Shown: positions 17,794 to 27,190 of the stretch, piece by piece
Layout of the letters: every line of letters starts with the position of its first letter
How positions within the stretch are numbered: the first letter of the stretch is position 1
DNA from: Sphingosinicella sp. YJ22
Lineage (GTDB): Bacteria; Pseudomonadota; Alphaproteobacteria; Sphingomonadales; Sphingomonadaceae
NCBI RefSeq assembly: GCF_011320075.1
Contig: NZ_JAANPA010000026.1
Location: 1 to 45,279 of the forward strand
Length of the DNA stretch: 45,279 bases
Direction: 5' to 3'
Notes under the pieces: model-generated
Database searches by the model: none
The model's input: only the letters and a program-made list of their open reading frames with translations
Told to the model about the DNA's origin: nothing
Program-made: the position numbers and the translations under genes

Positions 17794-18891
17794 ATGAGGG
17801 GTGACTGGATGGCGGCGGCGACGCTGCTGCTCGCAACGGCCGCGACGGCGCAGCAACCTCCGGCAGGCGGGCCGCCGCCGCCGCCCGACAAGTCCACTCC
17901 CGTCGAATCGAACGAGCTGCGCGAGACCTGGAACGACCGGGTGAGTCAGGGTCCGCCGGTCGGCGCGATGCCGGAGTTCGACGGGTGGAGCATGGGCGCC
18001 GCGATGCCGCTGCCGCGCTCCGAGCATTCGGTCGCGGAATTCGGCGGCAGGATCTGGGTGCTCGGCGGCTATCCCCCCGGGCGTCTCCCCTCGAACCTCG
18101 TCCAGGTCTACGATCCGGCGACGAGCCGCTGGACGCTCGGCCCCAGCCTGCCCGAACCGATCCACCACACCCATGTCGCATCGGTCGGCGGCAGGATCTA
18201 CGTGCTCGGCGGCGAGGTCGAGGGCGCGAGCACCGGACGGCCCGAACGCTTTGTGTCGAACGTGTGGATGCACGATCCGGCGGTCGGCGGCTGGGTTGCG
18301 CGAGCGCCGATGCCGACCGCGCGAGGCGGCGGCGGCAAGGCGGTCATCGACGGCAAGATCTACGTGGCCGGCGGTCGCCCGCCGGGAGGCTCCGCGTTCG
18401 AGGTCTATGATCCGGCGACCGACAGCTGGGAACGGCTTCCGGACATGCCGACCCAGCGCAACCACCTCGCCATGGTCGCGATCGGCGGCAAGATCTACGT
18501 CGCCGGCGGCCGCTTCGGCCCGGGCGCGGGCGCCGAGCGGACCGACATCGTCGAGATCTACGATCCCGCGACCCGCATATGGTCGCGAGGCGCATCGCTT
18601 CCGGCGCCGCGCGGCGGGATCACCGGCGCGGCCCATGCCGGCTGCATGTTCGTGTTCGGCGGCGAGGGCGAGCGGAGCCATGTGCTGGGCCTGACGCCCA
18701 ACACCTATGCCTATGATCCCCGCGCCGACCGCTGGACGACGCTGCCCAACCTCCCGATCGCGGTCCACGGCCTCAAGGGCAGCGCGGTGATTGGCGGCCG
18801 CATCTTCCTTCCCGGCGGCGGGATCACGCTCGGCGGAAATTCCGGCACCAACGCGATGCAGGTCTACCGGCCGACGATGTCCTGCGAGTGA
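17794..18891 (+). CDS. Secreted Kelch-repeat protein
   Basis: 365 residues with a signal peptide (MRGDWMAAATLLLATAATAQ) and then a Pro-rich linker (to about residue 32). From about 60 to 360 there are roughly six Kelch motifs. Each has the GG doublet preceded by a hydrophobic strand (IWVLGG, IYVLGG, IYVAGG twice, MFVFGG, IFLPGG) and a (V/A)YDPATxxW strand. This predicts a six-bladed beta-propeller in the periplasm or outside. Kelch propellers bind proteins or, rarely, act as enzymes; nothing here points to catalysis. It is a single gene, convergent with the following membrane protein. Confidence 0.85.
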   Translation: MRGDWMAAATLLLATAATAQQPPAGGPPPPPDKSTPVESNELRETWNDRVSQGPPVGAMPEFDGWSMGAAMPLPRSEHSVAEFGGRIWVLGGYPPGRLPSNLVQVYDPATSRWTLGPSLPEPIHHTHVASVGGRIYVLGGEVEGASTGRPERFVSNVWMHDPAVGGWVARAPMPTARGGGGKAVIDGKIYVAGGRPPGGSAFEVYDPATDSWERLPDMPTQRNHLAMVAIGGKIYVAGGRFGPGAGAERTDIVEIYDPATRIWSRGASLPAPRGGITGAAHAGCMFVFGGEGERSHVLGLTPNTYAYDPRADRWTTLPNLPIAVHGLKGSAVIGGRIFLPGGGITLGGNSGTNAMQVYRPTMSCE

Positions 18892-18910
18892 GGGCCGCGG
18901 ACGAAGCGCG

Positions 18911-20482
18911 CTAGGCCTCGGGAGGCTTGTCGGCGGCTTCATCCAGCTTGGCCTTGGCCTGCTGGAGCGCTTCGATGTGAGGGAGCAGCTTGAGCAGCCC
19001 CTCGATCACGCCGCGGGCGCGTTCGCCGAGGTCGCCGAGGCGGACGTAGAGCTGGGGGACGTGGATGAGCAGGCGCAGGCCCTCCATGCGCGGGGACTCG
19101 CCCGCAGCGCCTTCGGTTTTTACCCGGCCGGCGAGCCGCTTCGAGTTGGCGACTCCGAGCAGCGCAGGGCCGACCCGCTGGAACGCGTCTTCCGGTAATG
19201 CCGCGATGAGCTTGGCGAGGAGGATGGCGGCGGCCTCGTGCCGGGCATCGCGGGCCACGCGCAGCGCCTCGACGAGGTCCTCGGCTCTGCCCGCGTAGAG
19301 CTGGGGGAGCCGAAGCAACGTGTCGAGCTTGCGCTCCATCCAGGTGGCGGGGCTGGCGATCAGCCGGTCCAGGGCGGAGAGTTCCGGCTCCAGCCGAGCG
19401 TCGAGCCGCTCGGTGACTTGCCGGCGGAGGTCGGCGGGGTCCGCGAACGGAGCCGGCGAAGGCCCTTGCAGCCGAAGCGCCGAGGCCAAAGCGAGGTGGG
19501 CGCCCTCCTCGCCGGAGCGCTCGCCGAGCTTGCGTGCCTTTCCGGGAAGGAAGCCAACTTGCGGGACGAACCCGGCCTGGCTGCCGAGCTGCAGCGCAAT
19601 CAGGAAATAGAAGCCCGGGATCCAGGACAGCGGCGCTGGGCTTCCGTACCAGTAGGTCAGGGGCGGGCTGCCGGGGGGCTCCACGCGCACTCCAGCCACC
19701 TGGCCACGGTGAAACCGGGAAGACGGCGCGGCCACGTGGTCGAGGACCAGCGAATCCGTGGACCGCTCGCCGGGAATGGAGACGATGCGGTGATTCCTGC
19801 CATGGCGCAGGTGGAAGATGTGGAGCCGCATGTCGCGGACTTCGGACAGCCATTCGATCAGCTCCGGGTCGTCGGTCCGCTGAAGGAGCCAGCTGTCGGA
19901 TGAGTCTTCCGCGTGGATTGCGGGCAGCGACAAGGCGTCGAGAAGGCGGGCGGCGAGATCCTGTCGGCCGGCGCCCCGAAGCAGAAGCGGCGGCAGCGGG
20001 CCGCTGTCGCGCGCCATCGCCTCGACCGCGCGATTGTCAGCCTGCCAGGCGGCGAAGTGACGACGGCTCGCGATCGCCGCGGCGGTATAGCCGGCGAGGA
20101 ACAGCAGGAGCGGGGCGAGGAGCCATAACGGCTCTTCTCCCCGGGCGATGGCGACGGTCAGCAGGACAAGAGCGGCGGGCAGCATCAGCGCCTGGATGAG
20201 GTGGATCCGGAAGGCGAACAGGATCCACTGCAGGAACGGCACAGAGAGGAGCACCGCGAGGATCGCGGCGAGGATCAGCGGGCTGTACCAGTCGACCTCG
20301 CCGCCGCCTGCTCCAAGCCAGACCAGCCAGCCGAGCACGGCGAGCGGAATGGCGCGGTAGAGCAACGGGTGGAACGGGATCGGGAAGGTGAAGAAGAAGA
20401 TCCAGCGCCAGCCGAGCCGGTGACCGATGCGGCCGAACGGGGCCGCCGCCCAGCCAGGGGTCCGTGTCTCGGTGCCCGTCAT
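18911..20482 (-). CDS. Membrane protein of unknown function, 523 residues
   Basis: Not recognised. The N-terminal 150 residues contain hydrophobic segments at about 28-36, 42-58, 65-90, 93-112 and 118-137 (four to five helices). A soluble part follows with a mixed alpha/beta region (residues about 165-275, including LLQRTDDPELIEWLSEV and RNHRIVSIPGERSTDS). Another hydrophobic stretch near 290-305 (WIPGFYFLIALQLG) precedes a long helical C-terminal region rich in Leu, Ala and Arg. No catalytic motif is visible. It faces glmM divergently with 104 bases between start codons, so it is probably transcribed alone. Confidence 0.7.
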   Translation of the reverse strand: MTGTETRTPGWAAAPFGRIGHRLGWRWIFFFTFPIPFHPLLYRAIPLAVLGWLVWLGAGGGEVDWYSPLILAAILAVLLSVPFLQWILFAFRIHLIQALMLPAALVLLTVAIARGEEPLWLLAPLLLFLAGYTAAAIASRRHFAAWQADNRAVEAMARDSGPLPPLLLRGAGRQDLAARLLDALSLPAIHAEDSSDSWLLQRTDDPELIEWLSEVRDMRLHIFHLRHGRNHRIVSIPGERSTDSLVLDHVAAPSSRFHRGQVAGVRVEPPGSPPLTYWYGSPAPLSWIPGFYFLIALQLGSQAGFVPQVGFLPGKARKLGERSGEEGAHLALASALRLQGPSPAPFADPADLRRQVTERLDARLEPELSALDRLIASPATWMERKLDTLLRLPQLYAGRAEDLVEALRVARDARHEAAAILLAKLIAALPEDAFQRVGPALLGVANSKRLAGRVKTEGAAGESPRMEGLRLLIHVPQLYVRLGDLGERARGVIEGLLKLLPHIEALQQAKAKLDEAADKPPEA

Positions 20483-20586
20483 GGCGCCGATCTAGCGATC
20501 AAACACGAAGCTTGTGCTAACGGCGGCGGGATTGGAAAGGGCGGCGCCGGCGCGCTATCAGGCGGGCAAGAGACAAGGAGCAGATT

Positions 20587-21921
20587 TTGGGCCGCAGATA
20601 TTTCGGCACGGACGGGATCAGGGGCCGCACCAACGAGGCGCCGATGACCGCGGCGATGGCGCAGCGCGTCGGCCAGGCCGCCGGCGCGCATTTCCGCCGC
20701 GGCGATCACCGCCACCGCGTGGTGATCGGCAAGGACACGCGCCTGTCCGGCTACATGATGGAGACGGCGCTCATCTCCGGCTTCACCAGCGTCGGCATGG
20801 ACGTGGTGATGGTCGGGCCGGTGCCGACCCCGGCGGTGGCGATGCTGACCCGCTCGATGCGCGCCGACCTCGGCGTGATGATCTCGGCGAGCCACAACAA
20901 GTTCGCCGACAACGGCATCAAGCTGTTCGGGCCGACCGGCTACAAATTGAGCGACGAGGACGAGGCGGCGATCGAGGCGCTGATCGAGCAGGAGCCGCAG
21001 CTCGTGCCGGCCGAGGAGATCGGCCGTTCCAAGAAGATCGAGGACGCGCGCGGCCGCTACATCCATGCGGTCAAGACGACCTTTCCGGACCACCTGCGGC
21101 TCGACGGCCTCAAGGTCGTCGTCGATTGCGCCAACGGCGCCGCCTACGAAGTCGCGCCGTCCGCCCTGTGGGAGCTGGGCGCGGAGGTGGTCGCGCTCGG
21201 AGTCAGCCCCAACGGCCTCAACATCAACGAGGGCGTCGGCTCCACCGAGGTCGACCTGCTCTGCCGAACGGTGGTCGAGACCGGCGCCGACATCGGCCTT
21301 GCCCTGGATGGCGACGCCGACCGGCTGATCGTCGCGGACGAGAAGGGACGGGTGGTCGACGGCGACCAGCTGATGGCGCTGATCGGCACCTCATGGAAGC
21401 GCAGCGGCCGGCTGCGCGGCGGCGGCGTGGTCGCGACGATCATGTCGAACCTCGGACTGGAACGCTATTTCGAGGGCCAGGGGCTGAAGCTCATCCGCAC
21501 CAAGGTCGGCGACCGCTACGTGCTCGAGACGATGCGCCAGCGCGGGTTCAACGTCGGCGGCGAGCAATCGGGGCACATCATCCTCAGCGACTATGGCACC
21601 ACCGGGGACGGCCTCGTCGCCGGGCTTCAGGTGCTCGCGGCCCTCGTGGTCGCGGGCAAGCCGGCGAGCGAGTTGCTCAACCTGTTCGACCCGCTTCCGC
21701 AGCTGCTCAAGAACGTGCGCTTCAAGGGCGCCCCTCCGCTCGACAAGCCCGAGGTCAAGGCGGCGATCGCCGACGGCGAGGCGCGCCTCGACGGCCGCGG
21801 CCGCGTGGTGATCCGCAAATCGGGCACCGAGCCGGTCATCCGGGTCATGGCCGAGGGGGAGGACGAGGGACTTGTCGCGGAGGTGGTGGACAGCATCTGC
21901 GCGGCGGTGCAGTCAGCATAG
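20587..21921 (+). CDS. glmM: Phosphoglucosamine mutase
   Basis: 444 residues, the normal GlmM length. It converts glucosamine-6-phosphate to glucosamine-1-phosphate for UDP-GlcNAc, peptidoglycan and LPS. Visible motifs: YFGTDGIRG at 5-13, the phosphoserine loop MISASHNKF with catalytic Ser102, the metal loop LDGDADR, the sugar loop GGEQSGH, and the phosphate site [12 protein letters not shown]. The start is TTG at 20587, with AGGAGC about 6 bases upstream and [10 protein letters not shown] directly following. Three genes follow in the same direction within a few bases of one another. Confidence 0.96.
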   Translation: MGRRYFGTDGIRGRTNEAPMTAAMAQRVGQAAGAHFRRGDHRHRVVIGKDTRLSGYMMETALISGFTSVGMDVVMVGPVPTPAVAMLTRSMRADLGVMISASHNKFADNGIKLFGPTGYKLSDEDEAAIEALIEQEPQLVPAEEIGRSKKIEDARGRYIHAVKTTFPDHLRLDGLKVVVDCANGAAYEVAPSALWELGAEVVALGVSPNGLNINEGVGSTEVDLLCRTVVETGADIGLALDGDADRLIVADEKGRVVDGDQLMALIGTSWKRSGRLRGGGVVATIMSNLGLERYFEGQGLKLIRTKVGDRYVLETMRQRGFNVGGEQSGHIILSDYGTTGDGLVAGLQVLAALVVAGKPASELLNLFDPLPQLLKNVRFKGAPPLDKPEVKAAIADGEARLDGRGRVVIRKSGTEPVIRVMAEGEDEGLVAEVVDSICAAVQSA

Positions 21922-21943
21922 CTGGGGAAGGGGGAGGCTGTCG

Positions 21944-22171
21944 TTGCTTGAGTTGAGGCCGGATTGCGAGCGCTGCGGCGCGGACCTGCCGCCGGACAGC
22001 GCCGACGCGCGGATCTGCTCGTTCGAATGCACGTTCTGCGCGGCCTGCGTCGACGGGCCGCTCGACCGGGTCTGCCCGAATTGCGGCGGCGAATTGCAGC
22101 CGCGCCCGACGCGTGAATCACATCTGCTGGAACGCTTCCCGGCCAGCACCGATCGGAAAGGCCCACAGTGA
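21944..22171 (+). CDS. DUF1272-type small zinc-ribbon protein
   Basis: 75 residues beginning LELRPDCERCGADLPP with eight cysteines in CxxC pairs (CERC, CSFEC, CAAC, CPNC), as expected for one or two structural zinc sites. This matches DUF1272. TTG 21944 is chosen because GGGGGAGG lies just upstream and the family normally begins with the LELRP motif. It lies 22 bases after glmM and overlaps the thiD start (GTGA), so it is probably in the same operon. Function unknown. Confidence 0.75.
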   Translation: MLELRPDCERCGADLPPDSADARICSFECTFCAACVDGPLDRVCPNCGGELQPRPTRESHLLERFPASTDRKGPQ

Positions 22172-23325
22172 CCATTCCCCGAATCCTCATCATCGCCGGG
22201 TCGGACAGCGGCGGCGGCGCCGGCATCCAGGCCGACATCAAGACCGTCACCATGATGGGCGGCCACGCGATGACCGCGATCACCGCGGTGACCGCGCAGA
22301 ACACGGTGGGCGTGACCGCGGTGCATCCCGTCCCCACCGAGACGGTGATCGCCCAGATCGACGCGGTGGTCGACGATATCGGCGTCGACGCGGTCAAGAT
22401 CGGAATGATCGGATCGCCGGCGACCGCGGAAGCGGTGGCCGAACGGCTCGCCCGCCTCGACGGCGTGCCGATCGTGTTCGATCCCGTCATGGTCGCGACC
22501 AGCGGCGCTGAGCTTGCCGACGAAGCGACCGTCGCGGCCTTCGGCAAGCTGATGGACGTCGCCACCATCACCACCCCCAACATCCCGGAGCTGGCCGAGC
22601 TGTCGTGGGGCGACGACCCCGTCCATGCCGCGCTTAAGCTCGTTTCCGATCATCGCTGCGCGGTGCTGATCAAGGGCGGTCACGAGAAGGGCGAGGCGCT
22701 GGTCGACGCGCTGATCGAGGAAGACAATATGACGAGCTGGCAGGGCAGCCGGCTCAACACACCGCATACGCACGGCACCGGCTGCACGCTGGCCAGCGCG
22801 ATCGCGGTCCACCTGGCGCAGGGCCTGTCGCTGCCGGTCGCGGTCGACCGGGCGCGGCTGTTCGTGCGGCTGGCGCTGCGCGACGCGCCGGGGCTCGGCA
22901 AGGGCCACGGTCCGATGGGGCAGCAGAACGTGCGGCTCGACTCCGGCGACGGGCCGCGGCTCAACCAGGTCACCTTGCCGTGCAGCGACTTCGAGGCGAC
23001 GCGCGACTTCTACCTCACTTTGGGTCTCACCCTGATCGTCGAGAGTGCGCCCGATTATGCGCGTTTCGAGGCGCCGGGCGGGGCGACCCTGTCGATCAGT
23101 CGCAGCGACGAGGCGGCGGCCGGCGCGACGGTCTATTTCGAGTGTGACGATCTCGACGAGGAAACCCAGCGGCTGAGCCGGATGGGCATTCGCTTCGAGC
23201 ATGGGCCGATGAACCAGCCGTGGCTGTGGCGCGAGGCCCGCCTGCTCGACCCGTCGGGCAACGTCATCTGCCTCTACCGAGCCGGCGAAGCGCGCCGCTT
23301 CCCGCCATGGCGGGTCAAATCCTGA
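22168..23325 (+). CDS. thiD: Hydroxymethylpyrimidine/phosphomethylpyrimidine kinase fused to a VOC (glyoxalase-fold) domain
   Basis: 385 residues, about 120 longer than a usual ThiD. Residues 1-255 are a full ThiD: IAGSDSGGGAGIQAD at 9-23, VKIGMIGS, FDPVMVATSG, TPNIPEL, LIKGGH and HGTGCTLASA with catalytic Cys206. It makes HMP-pyrophosphate for thiamine synthesis. From about residue 264 to 372 there is a different domain (LNQVTLPCSDFEATRDFYLTLGL ... RLLDPSGNVICLYRAG) with the shape of a VOC/glyoxalase fold; the usual C-terminal metal Glu appears replaced. The start is GTG 22168, overlapping the DUF1272 stop. Confidence 0.9.
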   Translation: MTIPRILIIAGSDSGGGAGIQADIKTVTMMGGHAMTAITAVTAQNTVGVTAVHPVPTETVIAQIDAVVDDIGVDAVKIGMIGSPATAEAVAERLARLDGVPIVFDPVMVATSGAELADEATVAAFGKLMDVATITTPNIPELAELSWGDDPVHAALKLVSDHRCAVLIKGGHEKGEALVDALIEEDNMTSWQGSRLNTPHTHGTGCTLASAIAVHLAQGLSLPVAVDRARLFVRLALRDAPGLGKGHGPMGQQNVRLDSGDGPRLNQVTLPCSDFEATRDFYLTLGLTLIVESAPDYARFEAPGGATLSISRSDEAAAGATVYFECDDLDEETQRLSRMGIRFEHGPMNQPWLWREARLLDPSGNVICLYRAGEARRFPPWRVKS

Positions 23326-23360
23326 TCGGTTCGCCGCGGGAATATCCACAGGAAAGGCCG

Positions 23361-23388
23361 CGTCGTTCCAGCTTGCGCTGGAATGACG
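23361..23388. repeat. Dispersed hairpin repeat
   Basis: CGTCGTTCCAGC, loop TTGC, GCTGGAATGACG: a 12-bp stem with one G-T pair. Read on the minus strand it encodes the well-known VIPAQAG string typical of dispersed bacterial intergenic repeats. It lies between thiD and rnhB and could act as a weak terminator. Confidence 0.65.
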
Positions 23389-23414
23389 GGAGGCCGGTGG
23401 GTTAGCTTTGGGCC

Positions 23415-24029
23415 ATGGCGCCCTGCTTCAAGATCGAGAAGCCCTATCCCGAGCCGCTCGCCGGCGTGGACGAGGCGGGGTGCGCGCCGCTTGCCGGGCC
23501 GGTGGTGGCTGCGGCGGTGATCCTCGACCGCGCCAGATTTCCGCGCGGGATCGACGATAGCAAGAAGCTGCCGGCGCCGGTGCGCGAGCGGATCTGCGCC
23601 AAGCTCTACGAAGTGGCGCGGGTCGGCGTCGGCATCGCCTCGGTCGAGGAGATCGACAGCCTCAACATCTTCTGGGCGCGGATGCTGGCGATGACCCGCG
23701 CCGTCGAGGCGCTCGGCATGGACCCGGAGATGGTGCTGGTCGACGGCAATCGCTGCCCGAAATGGGAACGGCCGTCGGTGGCGATCGTCGCCGGCGACGC
23801 CAAGAGCCGGTCGATCGCGGCGGCGTCGATCGTCGCCAAGGTGACCCGCGACCGGATCATGGCCGAGCATGCCCGCGAATGGCCCGGCTATGGCTGGGAG
23901 ACCAACAAGGGCTATCCGACGCCCGACCATTGCAACGCATTGAAGGCGCTGGGGCCGACGCCGCTGCACCGCCGCAGCTTCGCACGGGTGCGCGAGCGGT
24001 TGCAGCTTGAACTGATCGCGGCGGAATAA
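23415..24029 (+). CDS. rnhB: Ribonuclease HII
   Basis: 204 residues, normal length. It removes ribonucleotides from DNA and RNA of RNA-DNA hybrids. The four acidic metal ligands are present: D19 and E20 (GVDEAG), D110 (VLVDGN), D128 (VAGDAK), and AAASIVAKVTRD and GYPTPDH follow. The normally invariant GRG that follows DEA is here GCA (residues 22-24), so the arginine that contacts the RNA-DNA junction is missing. It may form a short transcription unit with the next gene (25-base gap). Confidence 0.93.
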   Translation: MAPCFKIEKPYPEPLAGVDEAGCAPLAGPVVAAAVILDRARFPRGIDDSKKLPAPVRERICAKLYEVARVGVGIASVEEIDSLNIFWARMLAMTRAVEALGMDPEMVLVDGNRCPKWERPSVAIVAGDAKSRSIAAASIVAKVTRDRIMAEHAREWPGYGWETNKGYPTPDHCNALKALGPTPLHRRSFARVRERLQLELIAAE

Positions 24030-24054
24030 GCCGGAAGGGGAGGGAAGGCAGATC

Positions 24055-24462
24055 ATGCCGACGAGAGACGATCAGGACCGGCGGTCGAGCGAGCCGTTCG
24101 ACATGATGAGCGCGCTCGACATGCTGGGCCGGCGGATTGGCGGCGCGCTCGTGCTTGCCGGCGCGCTGATCGGTGTCGGAATCTATTGGAGCGGGGACAC
24201 GACGGAGGCGCCGGAATATCAAGGCTTCGCGGCGGACGGTGAGGTCTTCCGCCTCAACCTCGACAGCGGCTCGATCATCGCCTGTAATGCGGAGCGCTGC
24301 ACGCAGATCCTCCGGCCGGGGCAGGATCTCGAGGACAATGAGGGCAACACCCTGTTCCGGGTCCCGCCGGCCGCGCAGCTGCCCGCTCCGGCGGCGCAGC
24401 AGCCGGCAGCGCCGGCGCAGCCCGATCAGAGCGCGCCGAAGCAGGTCGATAGCGGCCAATAA
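24055..24462 (+). CDS. Single-pass membrane protein of unknown function
   Basis: 135 residues. The N-terminal 30 are charged, one transmembrane helix lies at about 31-48 (ALVLAGALIGVGIYW), then a small soluble domain with two cysteines (IIACNAERCTQIL) and a Pro/Ala/Gln-rich tail from about 100. GGGGAGGGAAGG upstream is a strong ribosome binding site. The two cysteines would sit in the periplasm and could form a disulfide. No family recognised. It lies 206 bases before ccrM. Confidence 0.65.
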   Translation: MPTRDDQDRRSSEPFDMMSALDMLGRRIGGALVLAGALIGVGIYWSGDTTEAPEYQGFAADGEVFRLNLDSGSIIACNAERCTQILRPGQDLEDNEGNTLFRVPPAAQLPAPAAQQPAAPAQPDQSAPKQVDSGQ

Positions 24463-24478
24463 AACTCGTTGGCCGGGT

Positions 24479-24630
24479 GAGTCTTCCCGGCCACACCACC
24501 TTTAGTGGAGTCTTGGGCGGCCGGGCCGCTACAAGATGTGGTGCGGGACTCGTTTCGTTCCGCGGGACGGTTAGCGGCGCGTTAACCAATTTGATCCACA
24601 GTCCGCTTGACCGGGGAGTCCGCCGGACTC
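24479..24630. promoter_or_regulatory. Cluster of five GANTC methylation sites upstream of ccrM
   Basis: GAGTC at 24479, 24508 and 24616, and GACTC at 24547 and 24626. All five are within the 206-base space between the preceding gene and ccrM, whose product is predicted to methylate exactly this sequence. In Caulobacter the methylation state of GANTC sites near the ccrM promoter feeds back on its transcription; the same is inferred here. Confidence 0.65.
24571..24586 (+). promoter_or_regulatory. CtrA-like binding site in the ccrM promoter region
   Basis: TTAG-N7-TTAAC, one base from the CtrA consensus TTAA-N7-TTAAC with exact spacing. It lies 83 bases upstream of the ccrM ATG and between GANTC sites 3 and 4. 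CtrA activates ccrM in Caulobacter; binding here is inferred. Confidence 0.6.
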
Positions 24631-24647
24631 CACACGGGACCTCTTGA

Positions 24648-25799
<1,152 letters not shown>

Positions 25800-25809
25800 G
25801 ATCACTCTT

Positions 25810-25825
25810 CTCCCGCAAGCGGGAG
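25810..25825 (+). promoter_or_regulatory. Hairpin masking the folP ribosome binding site
   Basis: CTCCCGC, loop AA, GCGGGAG. The 3' arm contains part of the Shine-Dalgarno sequence GGGAGGA of folP. The same CTCCCGC-AA-GCGGGAG core is, from memory, a widespread dispersed hairpin in sphingomonads, so it could be a repeat that happens to occupy this site. Confidence 0.5.
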
Positions 25826-25831
25826 GACAGG

Positions 25832-26911
25832 GTGGAACGCGTCTATCTTCGGCCGACGGCCTTCGTCGACAGCCCGGTTGGGCTGGACGAAGCGGCGCAG
25901 CGCCTGGCCGGCGGGCTGATCTGGTTCTCGGCGGTGGAGATCATCCGGCGCAGCGGCGCGACGGTGACCCGGGAGCTGGTGCCGGTCTCCGACATCGCCG
26001 CGCGACTGCCCGATCTCGGTGACAGGGCGACTCAGGCCTGGCAGCGGCTGACCGCGCCGCGGCCGGCGCTGACGCTGCGCGAGCGCACGATCCGGCTCGA
26101 CCAGCCGCAGGTGATGGGCATCGTCAACGTGACGCCCGACAGCTTCTCGGACGCCGGCCAGCTCGCCGATGCGACCAAGGCGATCGAGGCGGGCCACGCA
26201 ATGGCCGCCGCGGGCGCCGCGATCATAGACGTTGGCGGGGAGTCGACCCGGCCCGGCGCCCAGCCGGTGTGGGAGGGCGACGAGAGCGGGCGGGTGATTC
26301 CGGTGGTCCGCGCGCTTGCCGGCGCCGGCAATGCAGTCTCGGTCGACACCCGCAAGGCGGTGGTGATGGCGGTCGCGCTCGAGGCGGGCGCGGCGATGAT
26401 CAACGACGTGTCGGCGCTGACCTTCGACAATCGTTCGGCCGAGGTGCTTCGGGGCGCGTCGTGCCCGGTCGTGCTGATGCATCACCAGGGCAGCCCCGAG
26501 ACGATGCAGCAGAACCCGACCTATGACGGGCCGGCGTTGCTCGAAGTCTATGACTGGCTGGAAGCGCGGGTCGAGTCGGCGGTGGCGGCGGGGATCGACC
26601 GCGCGCGCATCATCGTCGATCCGGGCATCGGCTTCGGCAAGAATGTGCAGCACAATCTCGAGCTGATGAACGGCCTCGCGCTGTTCCACGGGCTGGGTTG
26701 CCCGCTGCTGCTCGGCGCGAGCCGCAAGCGGACGATCGGTGCGCTGTCCAACGAGGCGCCGCCGGACCAGAGGCTCGGCGGTTCGCTGACGCTGGCGCTC
26801 AAGGCGGCGGAGCAGGGGGCGCAGATCATCCGGGTCCACGACGTGTTCGAGACGGTGCAGGCGCTGCGCGTGTGGCGCGGCCTCAGGGACGCGGCGCTGA
26901 CGGCGCTGTGA
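25832..26911 (+). CDS. folP: Dihydropteroate synthase with N-terminal extension
   Basis: 359 residues from GTG 25832, against about 280 for the E. coli enzyme. It condenses p-aminobenzoate with hydroxymethyl-dihydropterin pyrophosphate in folate synthesis. Canonical motifs: MGIVNVTPDSFSD at 95-107, DVGGESTRPGA at 133-143, VDTRK, NDVSAL, MHHQG, DPGIGFGK at 263-270 and LLGASRKR at 293-300. About 90 residues of unassigned sequence (VYLRPTAFVDSP...) precede the barrel. GTG 25832 has GGGAGGACAGG upstream; GTG 25796, overlapping the ccrM stop, would add 12 residues read through the hairpin and is less likely. Confidence 0.93.
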   Translation: MERVYLRPTAFVDSPVGLDEAAQRLAGGLIWFSAVEIIRRSGATVTRELVPVSDIAARLPDLGDRATQAWQRLTAPRPALTLRERTIRLDQPQVMGIVNVTPDSFSDAGQLADATKAIEAGHAMAAAGAAIIDVGGESTRPGAQPVWEGDESGRVIPVVRALAGAGNAVSVDTRKAVVMAVALEAGAAMINDVSALTFDNRSAEVLRGASCPVVLMHHQGSPETMQQNPTYDGPALLEVYDWLEARVESAVAAGIDRARIIVDPGIGFGKNVQHNLELMNGLALFHGLGCPLLLGASRKRTIGALSNEAPPDQRLGGSLTLALKAAEQGAQIIRVHDVFETVQALRVWRGLRDAALTAL

Positions 26912-26913
26912 AG

Positions 26914-27171
26914 ATGAATCGGTTCTTACTCGACCTGGTCGAATCAGGGCTCTTGTTCTTGGCCCTCTTCCTAACGCTGCCCTACGTCCCATCAAATGAC
27001 GTCGGGACACTTCCATTTGGCGGCACCGGTGCGCTGGCGATCGTTCCTTTTGCCGCGAGCCGGCTTCTTCGCTGGGGGCGCCGCTACCTCCTGGCACTCC
27101 TTGAGACGGTGGCGTTCGCCGCGTTTGCGTGGGTCGCAAATGCGGTAGCGAATCTCCTCTACGCGATGTGA
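26914..27171 (+). CDS. Small membrane protein of unknown function
   Basis: 85 residues with hydrophobic segments at about 5-22, 36-50 and 58-82 and an RLLRWGRRYLL positively charged turn. ATG 26914 lies 2 bases after the folP stop; GTG 26908, overlapping that stop, would add two residues. Codon choice looks less GC-biased at third positions than in its neighbours (for example CTA, CCA, TCA, AAT), which may mean recent acquisition. No family recognised. Confidence 0.5.
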   Translation: MNRFLLDLVESGLLFLALFLTLPYVPSNDVGTLPFGGTGALAIVPFAASRLLRWGRRYLLALLETVAFAAFAWVANAVANLLYAM

Positions 27172-27190
27172 CGTGCGTATCCGTCGATGT

